Assembly: GCF_033473495.1 (NCBI RefSeq)
Contig: NC_088939.1
Span: forward strand, 3,906,001 to 3,970,000
DNA: 64,000 nucleotides
Source: Cercospora beticola
Taxonomy: Eukaryota; Ascomycota; Dothideomycetes; Mycosphaerellales; Mycosphaerellaceae
Direction of reading: 5' to 3'
Part shown: piece after piece, positions 32,684-42,715 of the stretch
Numbering within the stretch: position 1 is the stretch's first letter
Layout: every line of letters begins with the position of its first letter
Program-made: the position numbers and the translations under genes
The notes under the pieces: model-generated
What the model was told of the DNA's origin: nothing
The model's database searches: none
The model's input: the letters and a program-made list of their open reading frames with translations, nothing else

Positions 32684-33127
32684 CTATTGCTGGCTGAAAG
32701 CATTGGCTCGCTGGTCCTCCAACTTGGCGTAGAAAACATCTCGCTTGCGGACGGATGGGACGTGAAAGCCTTTACTGGATATTAGTGCTGATCCGGAGGT
32801 TTGGCGGCGGACTCTGAATCGAAGTTCGTGGTGTTCGCGGAGGAGAGGGGAGCGCGCTCTCGCGGTTTGGCGTTCACATACCGTACCACCAGAAGTATCC
32901 AAAGGAGGTTCCGAGGCCTGTCAAACACCTGTCAGCTACCAGCACACTCCTGATACAGCCTCCTCGCCATCTCTGAAATCCCAATGGCGCTCGAAGGATG
33001 CGCTGTAGTCATACCGAAAGCAACGGAGAGATCGAGGACGAGGCCCCGGCGGAGCATCTGCGCAATGTCAGTGAGGCCCTAAGACTTCGCAAAAGTGTAA
33101 GCGTACGCCAGTGATTGGCTTCACCAT
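32684..33127 (-). CDS. cox9: Cytochrome c oxidase subunit VIIa (COX9-type), four small exons
   Basis: Four tiny exons (33127-33107, 33057-33015, 32917-32882, 32769-32684) splice perfectly in frame into a 61-residue protein: MVKPITGMLRRGLVLDLSVAFG, LGTSFGYFWWYGFHVPSVRKRD, FYAKLEDQRANAFSQQ. The whole protein matches the fungal subunit VIIa/Cox9 plan: a short matrix N-terminus with ITGMLRRG, one transmembrane helix ending in WWYGFHVPSVRKRD, and an intermembrane-space tail. It stabilises complex IV in the inner mitochondrial membrane. All introns start GTATG or GTACG and end in AG. The intron phases interrupt Gly codons twice. No exon exceeds 90 bases, so the gene is easily missed. Confidence 0.93.
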
Positions 33128-34123
33128 CTTTGCGAATGTGTGAAGTGGAGATTGGGTGTGTCTGGGTGTGTTCTTGCTGAGCTGCAAGCTCGATGTCGTC
33201 GTGATGGAAGGGCAGATCAGAGGTGCCAAGACTGGCGGGAATAACCGGAGACAGACGACATGCTCTCTTCTCCTCCTGTTCTCTTGAAGATTTCCAACAT
33301 GACTTTAGTGAATACATCTAAGCTATCCCATCACATCTGCGGCATACACCATGTGCGAAAGAGAAGCATATCTCATAGAATTGGTCAACAGTCTGCGAGA
33401 TGATCAGCACAGCAATTCAATCTTGCCAGCCGTTATCAGTTCACCTCGCTGCATTTACATTTGAGCTCGATAGGATCACTATACCAGTAATGGATCATGT
33501 GGGAACTTTAATAGGGGTATCTGGGGATGCGCTTACTCAGTCTCTCACTTTTGTTGCCGCATAGATCTCAAAATTCATGTTAGAACTGATGTTGCAGTCA
33601 GGCTTCATCGTTTATGTTGTCGATCAACTCACTGCACAGAGGTCGTTAAGGTCCTCACTCATTCAAGCAATTACTGTACGTTTCCCAGCGCACAGTACTG
33701 TGCGAGAGTCTGGTCTACTGTCATTGAGGCCCAACACCAGTTACGAAAAGATGAACTGAAGCCAGTCACATGAGGACCGGCCTCAACAACATCGAACACA
33801 AAAAGACCTACAGCAACTTCCACGTTCGCTCCTTTCATGTTCTCAAACAATCACAACTTCAATCTTAGCGATCTTGGGTTACAACCTTCTGCCGACACAC
33901 CTTCATCACCCAGCGCTCCTGCCAGCAGTGCCACGATCACACGAGGTGACTGACCGCCAGCACCATCTCTGTTGCGAGTCCTTTGTGTGCCCTGGCAATC
34001 GAGTAAGCCATACAGCGCAGTGTGCTCCCGAGTCGGACCAGACACTAACGACCATAGCCTGACGACGTTGAAGGATACATAACAAAGGCTTTGCGGACCC
34101 GAAGTTTATTCCGGATCTTGAAA
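33128..34123. other. Intergenic, nothing recognised
   Basis: Promoter of cox9 at one end and of the secreted-protein gene at the other. Frames here are short and unlike protein. Confidence 0.4.
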
Positions 34124-34900
34124 ATGGCTCTCTCGTCAATGAGCTTCCTGGTCGCTGCGCTATTGGTTGCACTTGTGGGCTCCACGACCACTACCACCAC
34201 TAGTTCCGCCCCGGCGCCCTTCTCCACATCAAGCAGCCTCATCACTATCTCAATGATGGGCTCCACGATCACTACGACCACCAGGTCCGCCCCCGCACCC
34301 TTCTCCACCTCAAGCAGCCTCACCACTATCTCAATGGTCGCCACATTCACGAGCGGCTCCAACAGCTACAATGCACCAGATTCATCAGCTACACCGGAGT
34401 CCTCATTTTCATCCGTGCTCCAAGCATCCTCGACTCCAAACACGCTCGGACCATCAGCAAATCCCAGCTCCACGCCAGATGCTCTCAACGGCACGGGTCA
34501 AGGTTGCGGTTACACTTCACCGAGTATTGGCGCTTCAGCTGAGACTCTGCAATCAGCGGCGATCGATTTCTGCCGTAAAAATTTCCCGGATGACCATGAC
34601 TATGCCTTCAAAGCTCATCGGGACGGTGGACACGACGTGCGTGTGCTCCTGACAGACGGCACGACTCGGAGTGCCATGTTCAGGATGAGACTGTTCTGGG
34701 AACATGTTACATCGGTGAACTGGATCTCTTTGAACCAGGCTGGGTGCTATGGCTTCTTCATGGCTGTTATCAAGCCATGCCCAGACGAGACGGGGTCTCT
34801 AGTCTTCTATGGCCACCTGAACACTACTATCGACGAGGTTCCAGCACTCTTCACAGTTACTGTGGAGCCTTATGACTTTGACCTTCGTTCAACCAATTGA
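34124..34900 (+). CDS. Predicted secreted protein with duplicated Ser/Thr-rich segment
   Basis: 258 residues in one exon. A signal peptide is clear (MALSSMSFLVAALLVALVGS). Next come two copies of a 27-residue Thr/Ser/Pro segment (GSTTTTTTSSAPAPFSTSSS..., then GSTITTTTRSAPAPFSTSSS...), a Ser/Thr/Pro linker likely to be O-glycosylated, and a ~130-residue globular part with four cysteines (GCGYTSPSIG, AAIDFCRKNFPDDHDYAF, NQAGCYGFFMAVIKPCPDE) and a beta-rich end. The globular part resembles orphan secreted proteins common in ascomycetes with SAxxFCxxN motifs, but no enzyme family is recognised. A cell-wall-associated or host-interaction protein is possible. This is inference. Confidence 0.75.
   Translation: MALSSMSFLVAALLVALVGSTTTTTTSSAPAPFSTSSSLITISMMGSTITTTTRSAPAPFSTSSSLTTISMVATFTSGSNSYNAPDSSATPESSFSSVLQASSTPNTLGPSANPSSTPDALNGTGQGCGYTSPSIGASAETLQSAAIDFCRKNFPDDHDYAFKAHRDGGHDVRVLLTDGTTRSAMFRMRLFWEHVTSVNWISLNQAGCYGFFMAVIKPCPDETGSLVFYGHLNTTIDEVPALFTVTVEPYDFDLRSTN
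34177..34338 (+). repeat. 81-bp in-frame tandem duplication
   Basis: Two contiguous 81-bp units beginning GGGCTCCACGA at 34177 and 34258 differ at only a handful of positions and encode 27 residues each. The unit length keeps frame, so copy number could vary between strains without breaking the gene. Confidence 0.85.
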
Positions 34901-35380
34901 TCAGATCATCAGATCACTCACACAAGACAACATCGGCACAGGCTGATGAGCCTTTGCGCACAATCGACGCTTCACAAAAAGCACCGTCACCCCGGCTGAG
35001 GGTGCATACGATTTCAATATTTCTATTTGTTCTGATCGAGAGATAGTTTGTGCTCAGATGAAATTCTGGGGAAGATTGTTGCGCTGTGGTGGAGCTGCAT
35101 GAAGGGGAGCATGAGGCACAATCGTGCGAAGAACGACACAAAAGTCATTCCCGACTTGTGCTGGGCACAAGATGCATTGATGCTTACTTATGATCTGATA
35201 AATAAATGATACCACTGTTCGATGCTCTTTTTGTTCTATCTATGCTTCTACAGCTGACTAACGCCTTCGCGAAAGCGAGCCACTTGGGTGTATGACCTCG
35301 TGGAAACGGCTAGAAAGGAGACTAGGACGTCTTACAGCAGACCGCACAGGATCTCTCCCTCGAAGAGCTGAGGAGATGCA
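34901..35380. other. Convergent 3' intergenic spacer
   Basis: Lies between the ends of the secreted-protein gene and the alpha/beta hydrolase. No gene seen. Confidence 0.4.
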
Positions 35381-36214
35381 TCATCCCAAAAATCTCAGCA
35401 TCAACTCCTCAAACTCCTCAGGCATGTGCATAGGCGGTAAATGTCCCGCTCCATCCATGCATACATACTCTGCCCCTGCTATCGTTCCACTTAACTCTTT
35501 CAACCCTTCGGGGCTAGCAGCTCCATCCTCACTGCCCGCAACTATCAGGGTCCTCGCCTCCACCTTTCCCAAATCACCTCCGTAGTCATAATCCCGGATC
35601 GTGTCCGCCAAGGTCTTGTACCCTCTCAACGAACACGTCTTCACCAACGGCAAAGCCCGTTCTCTCACATCTACATCTCTAGGTCGACTGCCTGGGAACC
35701 ATCTTTCCACAGTCTGACGACAAAGCACATTCGAACCATCTTTGACGTCTTTCTCAAATTGCACGATACGTTCAGACCAGAGATTGTGAGCTTTCTCTGG
35801 AGCAGAGATGCCCGGTGCAGCGATCGATATGATGTCCTCGACGTCCTTGGGGTAGAGCATGGCATACCGAAGAGCTAGAACACCGCCTATACTGCAGCCA
35901 ATTACAGCTTTGACTTTGGGCTGGCCGGTGACAGATGCAACGAGCTCATGCATGTGCCTCGCAATGTCGTCCATATGGAAAGAGGCATTCTTATCTTCAG
36001 GAGGCGGAGTTTTGTTGTGTCCGAGATGATCGAAGCGAATTGTTGTGTAGCCGGCTCGATTCAATGCTTTGACTGTGGAGTCCCACATGTGCAGGTTGGA
36101 CATGAGGGCGTGACATAGCAGGACAGGTGGATCTGTGTGATGCTGACTGCCGGGAGGCTTTTCTTGAAGAGTATAGTATTGGATGCCATCGATGTTGATT
36201 GTTCTCTCGGTCAT
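35381..36214 (-). CDS. Alpha/beta hydrolase, 3-oxoadipate enol-lactonase-like
   Basis: A single-exon, 277-residue alpha/beta hydrolase of normal length. Landmarks: oxyanion-hole strand PVLLCHALMSNLHMWD, RFDHLGHNKT after strand 4, nucleophile elbow AVIGCSIGGVLALRYA (Ser in GCSIGG), acid residue in LIVAGSEDGAASPE, and catalytic His in GAGHLPPMHMP. The sequence most resembles PcaD-type 3-oxoadipate enol-lactonases and related carboxylic-ester hydrolases, which open lactone rings in aromatic-acid degradation (beta-ketoadipate pathway). No neighbouring gene of that pathway is present, so the substrate is uncertain. No signal peptide or peroxisomal C-terminus is seen, which suggests a cytosolic enzyme. 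Confidence 0.88.
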   Translation of the reverse strand: MTERTINIDGIQYYTLQEKPPGSQHHTDPPVLLCHALMSNLHMWDSTVKALNRAGYTTIRFDHLGHNKTPPPEDKNASFHMDDIARHMHELVASVTGQPKVKAVIGCSIGGVLALRYAMLYPKDVEDIISIAAPGISAPEKAHNLWSERIVQFEKDVKDGSNVLCRQTVERWFPGSRPRDVDVRERALPLVKTCSLRGYKTLADTIRDYDYGGDLGKVEARTLIVAGSEDGAASPEGLKELSGTIAGAEYVCMDGAGHLPPMHMPEEFEELMLRFLG

Positions 36215-36713
36215 TCTGATCTTCGCTGGGTGCGTCTCTCGGGAGCAGTAGATATTCAGGGCAGTAGCTCCTAGATGTCAGTACAGGTGTGAGTGAGGCA
36301 AGCTTCCTCGTGAAGATGATCGAAGGGAGCAGTCATTGTGTGAAGCTCTACTCTATGCATATCTACCAATGAATGTTCTACTTATCAAGCAGAGGTTGCC
36401 TGCGGGGTCCAGTCAAACGTCATTGCAACAGCTCGCTCGCTCAAAACGCTAACAATTCGCTGTACAAAGCATATCATCATGTTCGTCATAAAACTCATGC
36501 AACCGCACTCAAATGCAATCGGAAAATCGTGCCGGTGTCGTCCTCGTATCGAGTTCGAATGCGTGGCTCAAGTCCGGAGAGTACTGCCGCATCGGATGCT
36601 GTCGCCATGGAACGCCTGAAAACCCATATGCAATGCTGAGGTGAAAGACGAAAATCGGGTTGTGTCTTGCCATCGTCAGGTATCCAACAAATCCCCCTCG
36701 CATGGACTTGTTC
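36215..36713. other. Intergenic, promoter of the hydrolase gene
   Basis: No gene seen. Short frames on both strands are uninformative. Confidence 0.4.
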
Positions 36714-37760
36714 TCACTCCCTCTTGTTTGCTCTTAGGCCGAGGACTTGCATTCCCTCTCCAATCCCATCGTAGACACCAGCACTAACGCCTTGTACCAT
36801 ATACATACTGACATCTTTGAGCTGTTCTCCGACCTTGCCATCATTCATCGAACAGACTTGTGTCGCAATGGTAAGCGTGTGTCGTCTCATTGCAGCGGCT
36901 GTGTCGATGCCGTGCGACAGAAGCTTATCGCTAATCTTGTGTTTTCGATCAAATTGGTATGCTTCTCGGAGCAAGAACCGCACGTAGGGAAGAATGAATG
37001 AAGCAACGAGGAACATGTACAACGTGAACATTGCAACCCAGTTTTGGAGCGTCGACCGTTGTGCTAATGGCCGCCCAGGAACATTGTTGTTGTCCCCTTT
37101 CGATCGGACTGCAAGCTGGCCATCTGTGGTGGCGTCTGCCTTGAGTGATTGCGGTAGTGCTTCGCGAAGGTTTTGTAACTCGTCCTTACTGAGCTCCTGC
37201 GGCAAACCATGCAGTAGACAGGCTACACCGGAGATATACTGCTTGCGGGGAAACATGGAGCTCGAGCCAGCTGCAGCGTCCTCAGACTGTGCAAGCTTAA
37301 TTGACGCAAGTCCTGGATTCGCATATTTCCATTGCACGCCACTGCTGGATCCTCGCTCGGTATCTTGCAGAGGCTCTTCCATGCCGGTCGGCGTGTTACT
37401 TCCAGAAGACGTTGGCCGACTCGGCACTCTTCCTGGCATTCTTGTCTCCTGTACCCACCGCAGCACAGCTGGCTGACTTTGACAGCTTAAGTCTCTGTTG
37501 TCGTCGGTCGCGTAGGATGGTGGTGGTGTTACACTGCCTTCGGAGTCTTCCTCAAGGTAGCCTGCTAAATGACTGTGTTGACTCAACGTCTCATCTTGCA
37601 CGAATGTTGGTCGGAAATGGCGTAGCTTCGAGAGCCTGCGCTGAATCAATGCTGGCAAGAGCGTGGAGAGTACGAATGTGGATCGGCTGCTTATACGAGG
37701 GTATCGATATCCTAAGAAGCCGTCCGGCGACTCTGAAGATTCGGAGCAAGTGGAAGACAT
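36714..37760 (-). CDS. Orphan membrane-associated protein
   Basis: 348 residues from the Met at 37760 (MSSTCSESSESPDGF); the frame is open up to an earlier Met at 37811. The N-terminal half is Ser/Pro-rich and probably disordered (VTPPPSYATDD; a PPxY motif that could recruit Rsp5-type ubiquitin ligase). A compact region follows (YISGVACLLHGLPQELSKDELQNLREALP), then one strong hydrophobic helix (WVAMFTLYMFLVASFILPYVRFLL) and an ~80-residue C-terminal part (VSMYMVQGVSAGVYDGIGEGM) with Gly-rich amphipathic character. I do not recognise the family. Its plan, LPxELSKxExxxLRxALP plus one membrane helix, looks conserved rather than random. A tail-proximal anchor in an internal membrane is likely. 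Confidence 0.7.
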   Translation of the reverse strand: MSSTCSESSESPDGFLGYRYPRISSRSTFVLSTLLPALIQRRLSKLRHFRPTFVQDETLSQHSHLAGYLEEDSEGSVTPPPSYATDDNRDLSCQSQPAVLRWVQETRMPGRVPSRPTSSGSNTPTGMEEPLQDTERGSSSGVQWKYANPGLASIKLAQSEDAAAGSSSMFPRKQYISGVACLLHGLPQELSKDELQNLREALPQSLKADATTDGQLAVRSKGDNNNVPGRPLAQRSTLQNWVAMFTLYMFLVASFILPYVRFLLREAYQFDRKHKISDKLLSHGIDTAAAMRRHTLTIATQVCSMNDGKVGEQLKDVSMYMVQGVSAGVYDGIGEGMQVLGLRANKRE

Positions 37761-37811
37761 TCTGATTGACTGGAAGCAGCGTAGGGTCAGTAGGGAAGGA
37801 GAATGTGACAA

Positions 37812-38409
37812 CTTGTGTGAAGCATAGCAGGAATGGCTGCTTGCTGAAACGTTTGGAAGTGGACAAGGTTCGTGGTGCTCAGCAGTGCAGGAGCAGGCCT
37901 GATGCTGGGCGTCTCAACGAGGCATCTTGAAGTCTTTCGGGGCCCCACATGTCGTAGTCTGCCGCCGAGTCGTTCGTGCATGTGAAAGGCGTCCGTCCCA
38001 CGTTGAGGTCGGCTAGACAAGCAGCAGGGCACTTTGACGTGCATGTGCACGCTGATAGTGGATCGCTGATCTGAGCAACCTATCAGCGAGCACGAATGAG
38101 CAGCATGTTGCGCTCAATTCTGACGATACGAAATATTGCGCAAGCATAGCCCTAGAGCTGCTGATTGTTCTGATAACAAGCTCTCCCGCTGATCGTGCGA
38201 ATATTGACCGCCAAAGCATCAGTTCGGCCTGTTCCGCTGGCGAGAGCACCGATTCGCCGCGAAGCAACAGACGCTAGCTCATGTTTCGGCCTGCCACTCT
38301 TGGCACTGGTGGTGCTGATTGTGGAGTTTCTTCACTTCTCAGTCATCTCCATGGAGAAAGCACTGTACATCACTTTGGTGCTCACAATGGTGCGCCTGTA
38401 TGCGCGTGC
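37812..38409. other. Intergenic, nothing recognised
   Basis: Between two minus-strand genes. Includes the promoter of the orphan membrane protein. Confidence 0.4.
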
Positions 38410-40191
38410 TCATTCATCTAACAACCGCAGCAGTATCTCAGGCAGTGTTCCCACGCCTTGCTTGTTGATGGCCGACACAGGCACAGAATAAAGGCTCTTC
38501 CTCCAAGCATTTCGTTTATCACTTGGATGTGCCTCCTCACCACTTTCCACCCTTCTCAGGTAGCCTTGTAACGATTGGAAATTCTCTTGTGTGCCCGGCA
38601 GATCTGCTTTGGTTGCAACCACAAGCCAAGGCTTGCTGCTGATCGGTGGGAGCGACAGTGGTGGAAGATGGCGACCTGCTGTAGGATCAAGGAGAGTAGA
38701 GTCATCTGCCTGCTCACTCGGTTCTGGGTCGAAGCCTGGCGATATTGAGCTGCCAAACGGCTCATAAGCAACAGCAGCAGCCTCTTGTGCCTTCACACGC
38801 TCATTCTCGGCGTTCAGCTCGCGCTCTCGCAACTTCTCGTACTCGCCGATCTCACGCCAAAGAGCTTTCACTGCTTCAACAGCATCGCCTGCATTGAGGT
38901 CAACAACAAAAGCCAGCACCGCCGCACGCTCTATGTGGCGGAGGAAGCCCAAGCCCAGTCCCTTGTCCAGATGTGCATCTTCAATCAAACCAGGAATATC
39001 AGCGATGGTGAATCTTTCTCGGGGCGCTTTACGTCGGCCTTTAGTGTCCAAGACTGGCCGTCCCACATTGTTGTCGAGCACGAGTGTGCCGATGTTGGGT
39101 GCCAATGTTGTGAAAGCCCAATTTCCGACTCTTGTTCTCGACCTGGTGATGGCCCGCATCAATGTAGACTTGCCAGCGTTGGGCAACCCCACGAGACCAA
39201 TGTCCGCAAGCAGTTTCAGCTCCAGCTGCAGGTTGATCCTTATGCCATCCTGCCCTTTCGTTGCGTACTTTGGCTTGAAGACTGTCTTGCTGACGAAGTG
39301 TGGGTTGCCCAATCCACCCACTGCCCCTGCCGCTAGCAGCAGAGGCGTATCCATTGGTTGGTCGAGATCGAGACGAAGAGGCTTCGGAGGCTGAATGGCG
39401 GCAAGCGGACTTCGGCGAGGGCGAGGGAGAGGAGGTAAATCGTCAGCAGTGAAGTGCTTCGGCAGACCTCCAGGATATAGCAGCCATTTGTCAGGTTGCA
39501 CTTCTGGGTTTTCCGCCTCCTGCTCTGGGATTTCTGCATCTTCGTCCTGGTCCTTAGCTTGCCGACGTGGACGCGAGCGTCGCTGGTGTTCTTCTCTCGC
39601 CTCCTCTGCTTCAACTGCCTCCATGGGATCATTTCTTGAGATCTCTCTGACCACAGTGCCCACAGGCACTGTTATCAGTATGTCTTCGCCTCTTGCGCCG
39701 CCTTTGAGACTGCCCTGGCCATTTTTACCTCGCCCAGCTTTCAGAAGACCTCTTCGAGCGAGCTTATGCAGGCTCGTCTCACCTTGCACAGCTTGAATAT
39801 ACACGCTGCCGCCGAAGCCGCCATCACCTCCATTCGGAGGCCCATTGGCAATGTATTTCTCTCGCAAGAAGGATATACAGCCATGACCTCCAGTGCCAGC
39901 AGCTACACTCAGAGTGCATGCATCAGTGAATGGCGCAGAGGAGTAATCGAGGGGTACTGGATCTAGATGGTCGTATTGATGGACGTCAACCGTCGTGGCA
40001 GACACAGGAGGACCAGCATCAAGCTCGGCGATGGGTTGTGCCGTTGGAGAAGCGGCTGTGCTATATCGATGAAGTCTCTGCCTCGGCAGACGCGTTCTTC
40101 GCAGACTTTTGGTGGCTGCCAAGTTCCATGCAGCATCAAGGCAAGGATAGAGGAACAGCAGCCTCGGCGCAGAGGAGATGGAGATGGACAT
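38410..40191 (-). CDS. mtg2: Mitochondrial Obg-family GTPase
   Basis: 593 residues from the Met at 40191 (MSISISSAPRLLFLYP), whose N-terminus is Arg-rich and lacks acids, as for a mitochondrial presequence; the frame also has a Met at 40245. The Gly-rich Obg fold is present (CTLSVAAGTGGHGCISFLREKY, ANGPPNGGDGGFGGSVYIQA, GRGKNGQGSLKGGARGEDIL), interrupted by a charged insert (EEAREEHQRRSRPRRQAKDQDE). The GTPase domain has G1 GLPNAGKST, G3 DIPGLIEDAHLDKGLG and an NKxD-like ATKADLP (G4). Mtg2 assists maturation of the large mitochondrial ribosomal subunit. The G4 reads TKAD rather than NKxD, as in many fungal Obg proteins. Complete at both ends. Confidence 0.92.
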   Translation of the reverse strand: MSISISSAPRLLFLYPCLDAAWNLAATKSLRRTRLPRQRLHRYSTAASPTAQPIAELDAGPPVSATTVDVHQYDHLDPVPLDYSSAPFTDACTLSVAAGTGGHGCISFLREKYIANGPPNGGDGGFGGSVYIQAVQGETSLHKLARRGLLKAGRGKNGQGSLKGGARGEDILITVPVGTVVREISRNDPMEAVEAEEAREEHQRRSRPRRQAKDQDEDAEIPEQEAENPEVQPDKWLLYPGGLPKHFTADDLPPLPRPRRSPLAAIQPPKPLRLDLDQPMDTPLLLAAGAVGGLGNPHFVSKTVFKPKYATKGQDGIRINLQLELKLLADIGLVGLPNAGKSTLMRAITRSRTRVGNWAFTTLAPNIGTLVLDNNVGRPVLDTKGRRKAPRERFTIADIPGLIEDAHLDKGLGLGFLRHIERAAVLAFVVDLNAGDAVEAVKALWREIGEYEKLRERELNAENERVKAQEAAAVAYEPFGSSISPGFDPEPSEQADDSTLLDPTAGRHLPPLSLPPISSKPWLVVATKADLPGTQENFQSLQGYLRRVESGEEAHPSDKRNAWRKSLYSVPVSAINKQGVGTLPEILLRLLDE

Positions 40192-40783
40192 GCGGTGATA
40201 ATGTTCGTACAGCAGGCAGTAGAATAATTGATGCAACAGCTCCAAACGAATGCGAGGAGATTAAACAACATTCACATGCAGAGTCTAAGACGTCGTTGCT
40301 TGGCGAGGAATTGATCTGCGCTGCCCGAAAAGAGCGTTTCTGAGCGTGCGAGTCGCAGTGCGCGACGAGTTGCATTGAGCATTCACAGAGAGATGTGCTC
40401 CCTTGTGCAGAGCTGCTTATCGGCTCCGGCTATGGCATCGCGAGTTGTCGTCGTCACTGGATGGCTCGTTCGTAGACGGCCGTGAAATAAATTTAGAGTT
40501 GGACCTGACTCCGGGATGGTCCACTTTTCCCCATGCCTCGGCTCATTTTTTCCACGCCTTCCACGCCCGCAGACGCGGTCGTGGGCAAAACAGACTCGCT
40601 GCGCGTGGCCCCGCGTCTTCCAGAGGCTCGGTCAAGCCTTTGGCGTCGCGGCCGGACCAGATGATCGCATAGGAGGTAATACAAATTATAAGGGAACCCA
40701 ACGCCCAGGAATGAAACTCGCAACGCCAGACCTTTTCTCTCCATTTCTCTAGTACATCTCATACTTTCTTCACAGGCACAACC
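40192..40783. promoter_or_regulatory. Divergent promoter region between mtg2 and the SDR gene
   Basis: 592 bp separate divergent starts. A weak TATA-like stretch (AATTATAAGGG near 40684) sits ~95 bp before the SDR start. No coding frame is supported. Confidence 0.45.
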
Positions 40784-41912
40784 ATGGCTGGAAAGCTCCT
40801 TACTCCAGCCGTAACAGGCGCTCTCCTCTTCGCGCTGACCTCATCTCCCGATCGCGTCAGAGAACCACTCCTCGCACAGCTCAGGCAATACCTCTCAATC
40901 GAGAACATCGGACGTCTGATCACAGGCTTGAAATGGCTCGTGGCTCTCGGCGTCATCAGCGATGCAAACAAGTGGCTCTCCGAGCTCGCACAAAACAACT
41001 TCCGACTGAGATCTGAGAAGCACAGATACCACTGGCCTCAAGAAGTTGCAGTCATTACCGGAGCTACAGGAGGCTTCGGAAGTCTCATGTCCAAAGACTT
41101 CGCGTCGCGAGGTGTCAACGTCATGGCGCTGGACGTCCGTGATGACCTTCCAGCGGATATGAAGAACAACCCCAAGATCCACTACTTCAAGTGCGATGTG
41201 ACAAATCGCCAACAAGTCGCCGACGTTGCAAGACAAATCCGCGAGGAGCACGGCGACCCAAGCATTCTGATCAACAATGCTGGTATCTCAAGCGAAGGAC
41301 CGATTCTCGACCAGACTCAAGAAAGTCTGCGCCGAGTGTTCGATATCAACATCATTTCCCACTACTATACTGTTCAAGAATTTCTTCCGGCTATGGCCAA
41401 GAACAAGAAGGGACATGTTGTTACCATCGCATCCATGGCTGCTTTCGTGACAACTCCAGGTCTTGTTCCCTACAGCAACACCAAGGTGGCCGCTTGGGGC
41501 TTCCACGAGGGTCTCCAACAAGAGACGCGAGTCTTCCTTGATGCGCCAGAAGTCAAGTTTTCTGTCGTTCACCCATCGTTCGCGAACACCCCTATGGTGG
41601 CGCCATTCAAGACCGAACTCGAGGCTAGCGGAGCACGTGTCATTACAGCCGAGAGTGTCTCGGATGCTGTGGTGAAGCAAGTCATCAGCGGACGAGGCAA
41701 GCAGATCATCTTGGCTGGTAATGTGGGCGCCGCAGTGTTCCTAAGGTCTGTGCCACACTGGTTGAGCCTTGGAATCTTCAGTCTTGGAGACAAGAGGACG
41801 AGAGTAAGTCTTGATGTTGCTTTGCCCTCCTCGAAGTGAACCCAATGCTAATATCTGCCAGGCATCGTACAAGAAACTTATCACCAAATCATCGACGCAT
41901 AAGGCTCGTTAG
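40784..41912 (+). CDS. Membrane-anchored short-chain dehydrogenase/reductase
   Basis: Two exons (40784-41803, 41862-41912) give 356 residues. The second exon supplies only the C-terminus ASYKKLITKSSTHKAR. An N-terminal hydrophobic segment (LLTPAVTGALLFALTSS) and a second one (LITGLKWLVALGVI) precede the Rossmann fold: cofactor motif ITGATGGFG, CDVTNRQQVADVA, NNAG, catalytic Ser in VTIASMAAF, and YSNTKVAAWGF with the Tyr-x3-Lys pair. This is the classical SDR set of the RDH/17-beta-HSD11-like group, which act on retinoid- or lipid-type alcohols at ER or lipid-droplet membranes. The acidic residue after strand 2 (ALDVRDD) favours NAD(H). The real substrate is unknown. Confidence 0.92.
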
Positions 41913-42049
41913 ACGGATTTTGAAGAGTTGGATGCTGTAATAGATACCCATTAGTATGCCGGAAGCAATGTAGACCACGGGATACATACAATAGAGCCTG
42001 GCGTAACGTGGCGTCGCTGCATGTTCTACCGGGCTGAGATATTAGATCG

Positions 42050-42619
42050 TCAAACGAGACCAGTTGGACTTGAGCCTCTCCGCTTCTTTTTCCTCGCTTT
42101 TTTGCTCGCTGTGGACGACGTTGTCCTGTCTGTAGCAGGAACCTGTGACGACTTGTTGTCAATTGATTGTTGGCGTTAATTCTCCCTTGCAGAACCAACA
42201 TCAGGGAGGGATATATTCTTCGTGGTGCCTCGCCCAGCTTGCGGTTCTTGCGTGGAAGCAGGTCCTTTGCGCTTGTTCTTTGCTGTCTTTCCCGTCCCAG
42301 CCGAGCTTCGCGGCGCATCGTTCTCACCAGAGGGTCTGACTTTGCTCTCGATTGCTTCCACTGCGCCGTGATTTCTACCGCCGGCAGTTCCGGGACCCAT
42401 TGAAACCGGAGAGCGATTGTCCTTCTTTTTGCCTCTTGCCTTTGGTCTCTCGAAAGCCATCGTGTTCTCGTCCATGACCGTGGAGTCGTTCTGTCGACGC
42501 TCAGACGCTATTCCCTGGAGAACCGCAGAGTCCTCCGCCTGCGACTCGGGCTCCGCTCGCCTCTTTCTTTCAGGAAAAGAAGTGTATCCAGAGCCATTGA
42601 TCTCTATTTCGACTTTCAT
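42050..42619 (-). CDS. Possible lysine-rich nuclear protein in frame with, and downstream of, RPC9
   Basis: From a Met at 42619 (MKVEIEINGSGYTSFPERKRR) the frame stays open to a TAA at 42178-42176, then continues for 41 more codons (SKKARKKKRRGSSPTGLV at the end) to a TGA at 42052-42050. A 57-bp intron 42199-42143 (GTTGGT...TCACAG, an exact multiple of three) would remove the TAA and give 170 residues, basic and disordered, with two nuclear-localisation-like clusters. The donor is not the usual GTRNGT, so the gene is tentative. Upstream the same frame is open all the way to the RPC9 stop codon. It may be a separate gene, a C-terminal extension of RPC9 made by readthrough or alternative splicing, or chance. 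Confidence 0.35.
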
Positions 42620-42715
42620 ATCAAGTTTTTTCCGTTCGTTGCTGCTCTCTTGCTCGCCCACAATTTCGTCGGCCACCTGTGCAGGACTTGCGCGAGAGGT
42701 GCGCAGAGGCAGGTA

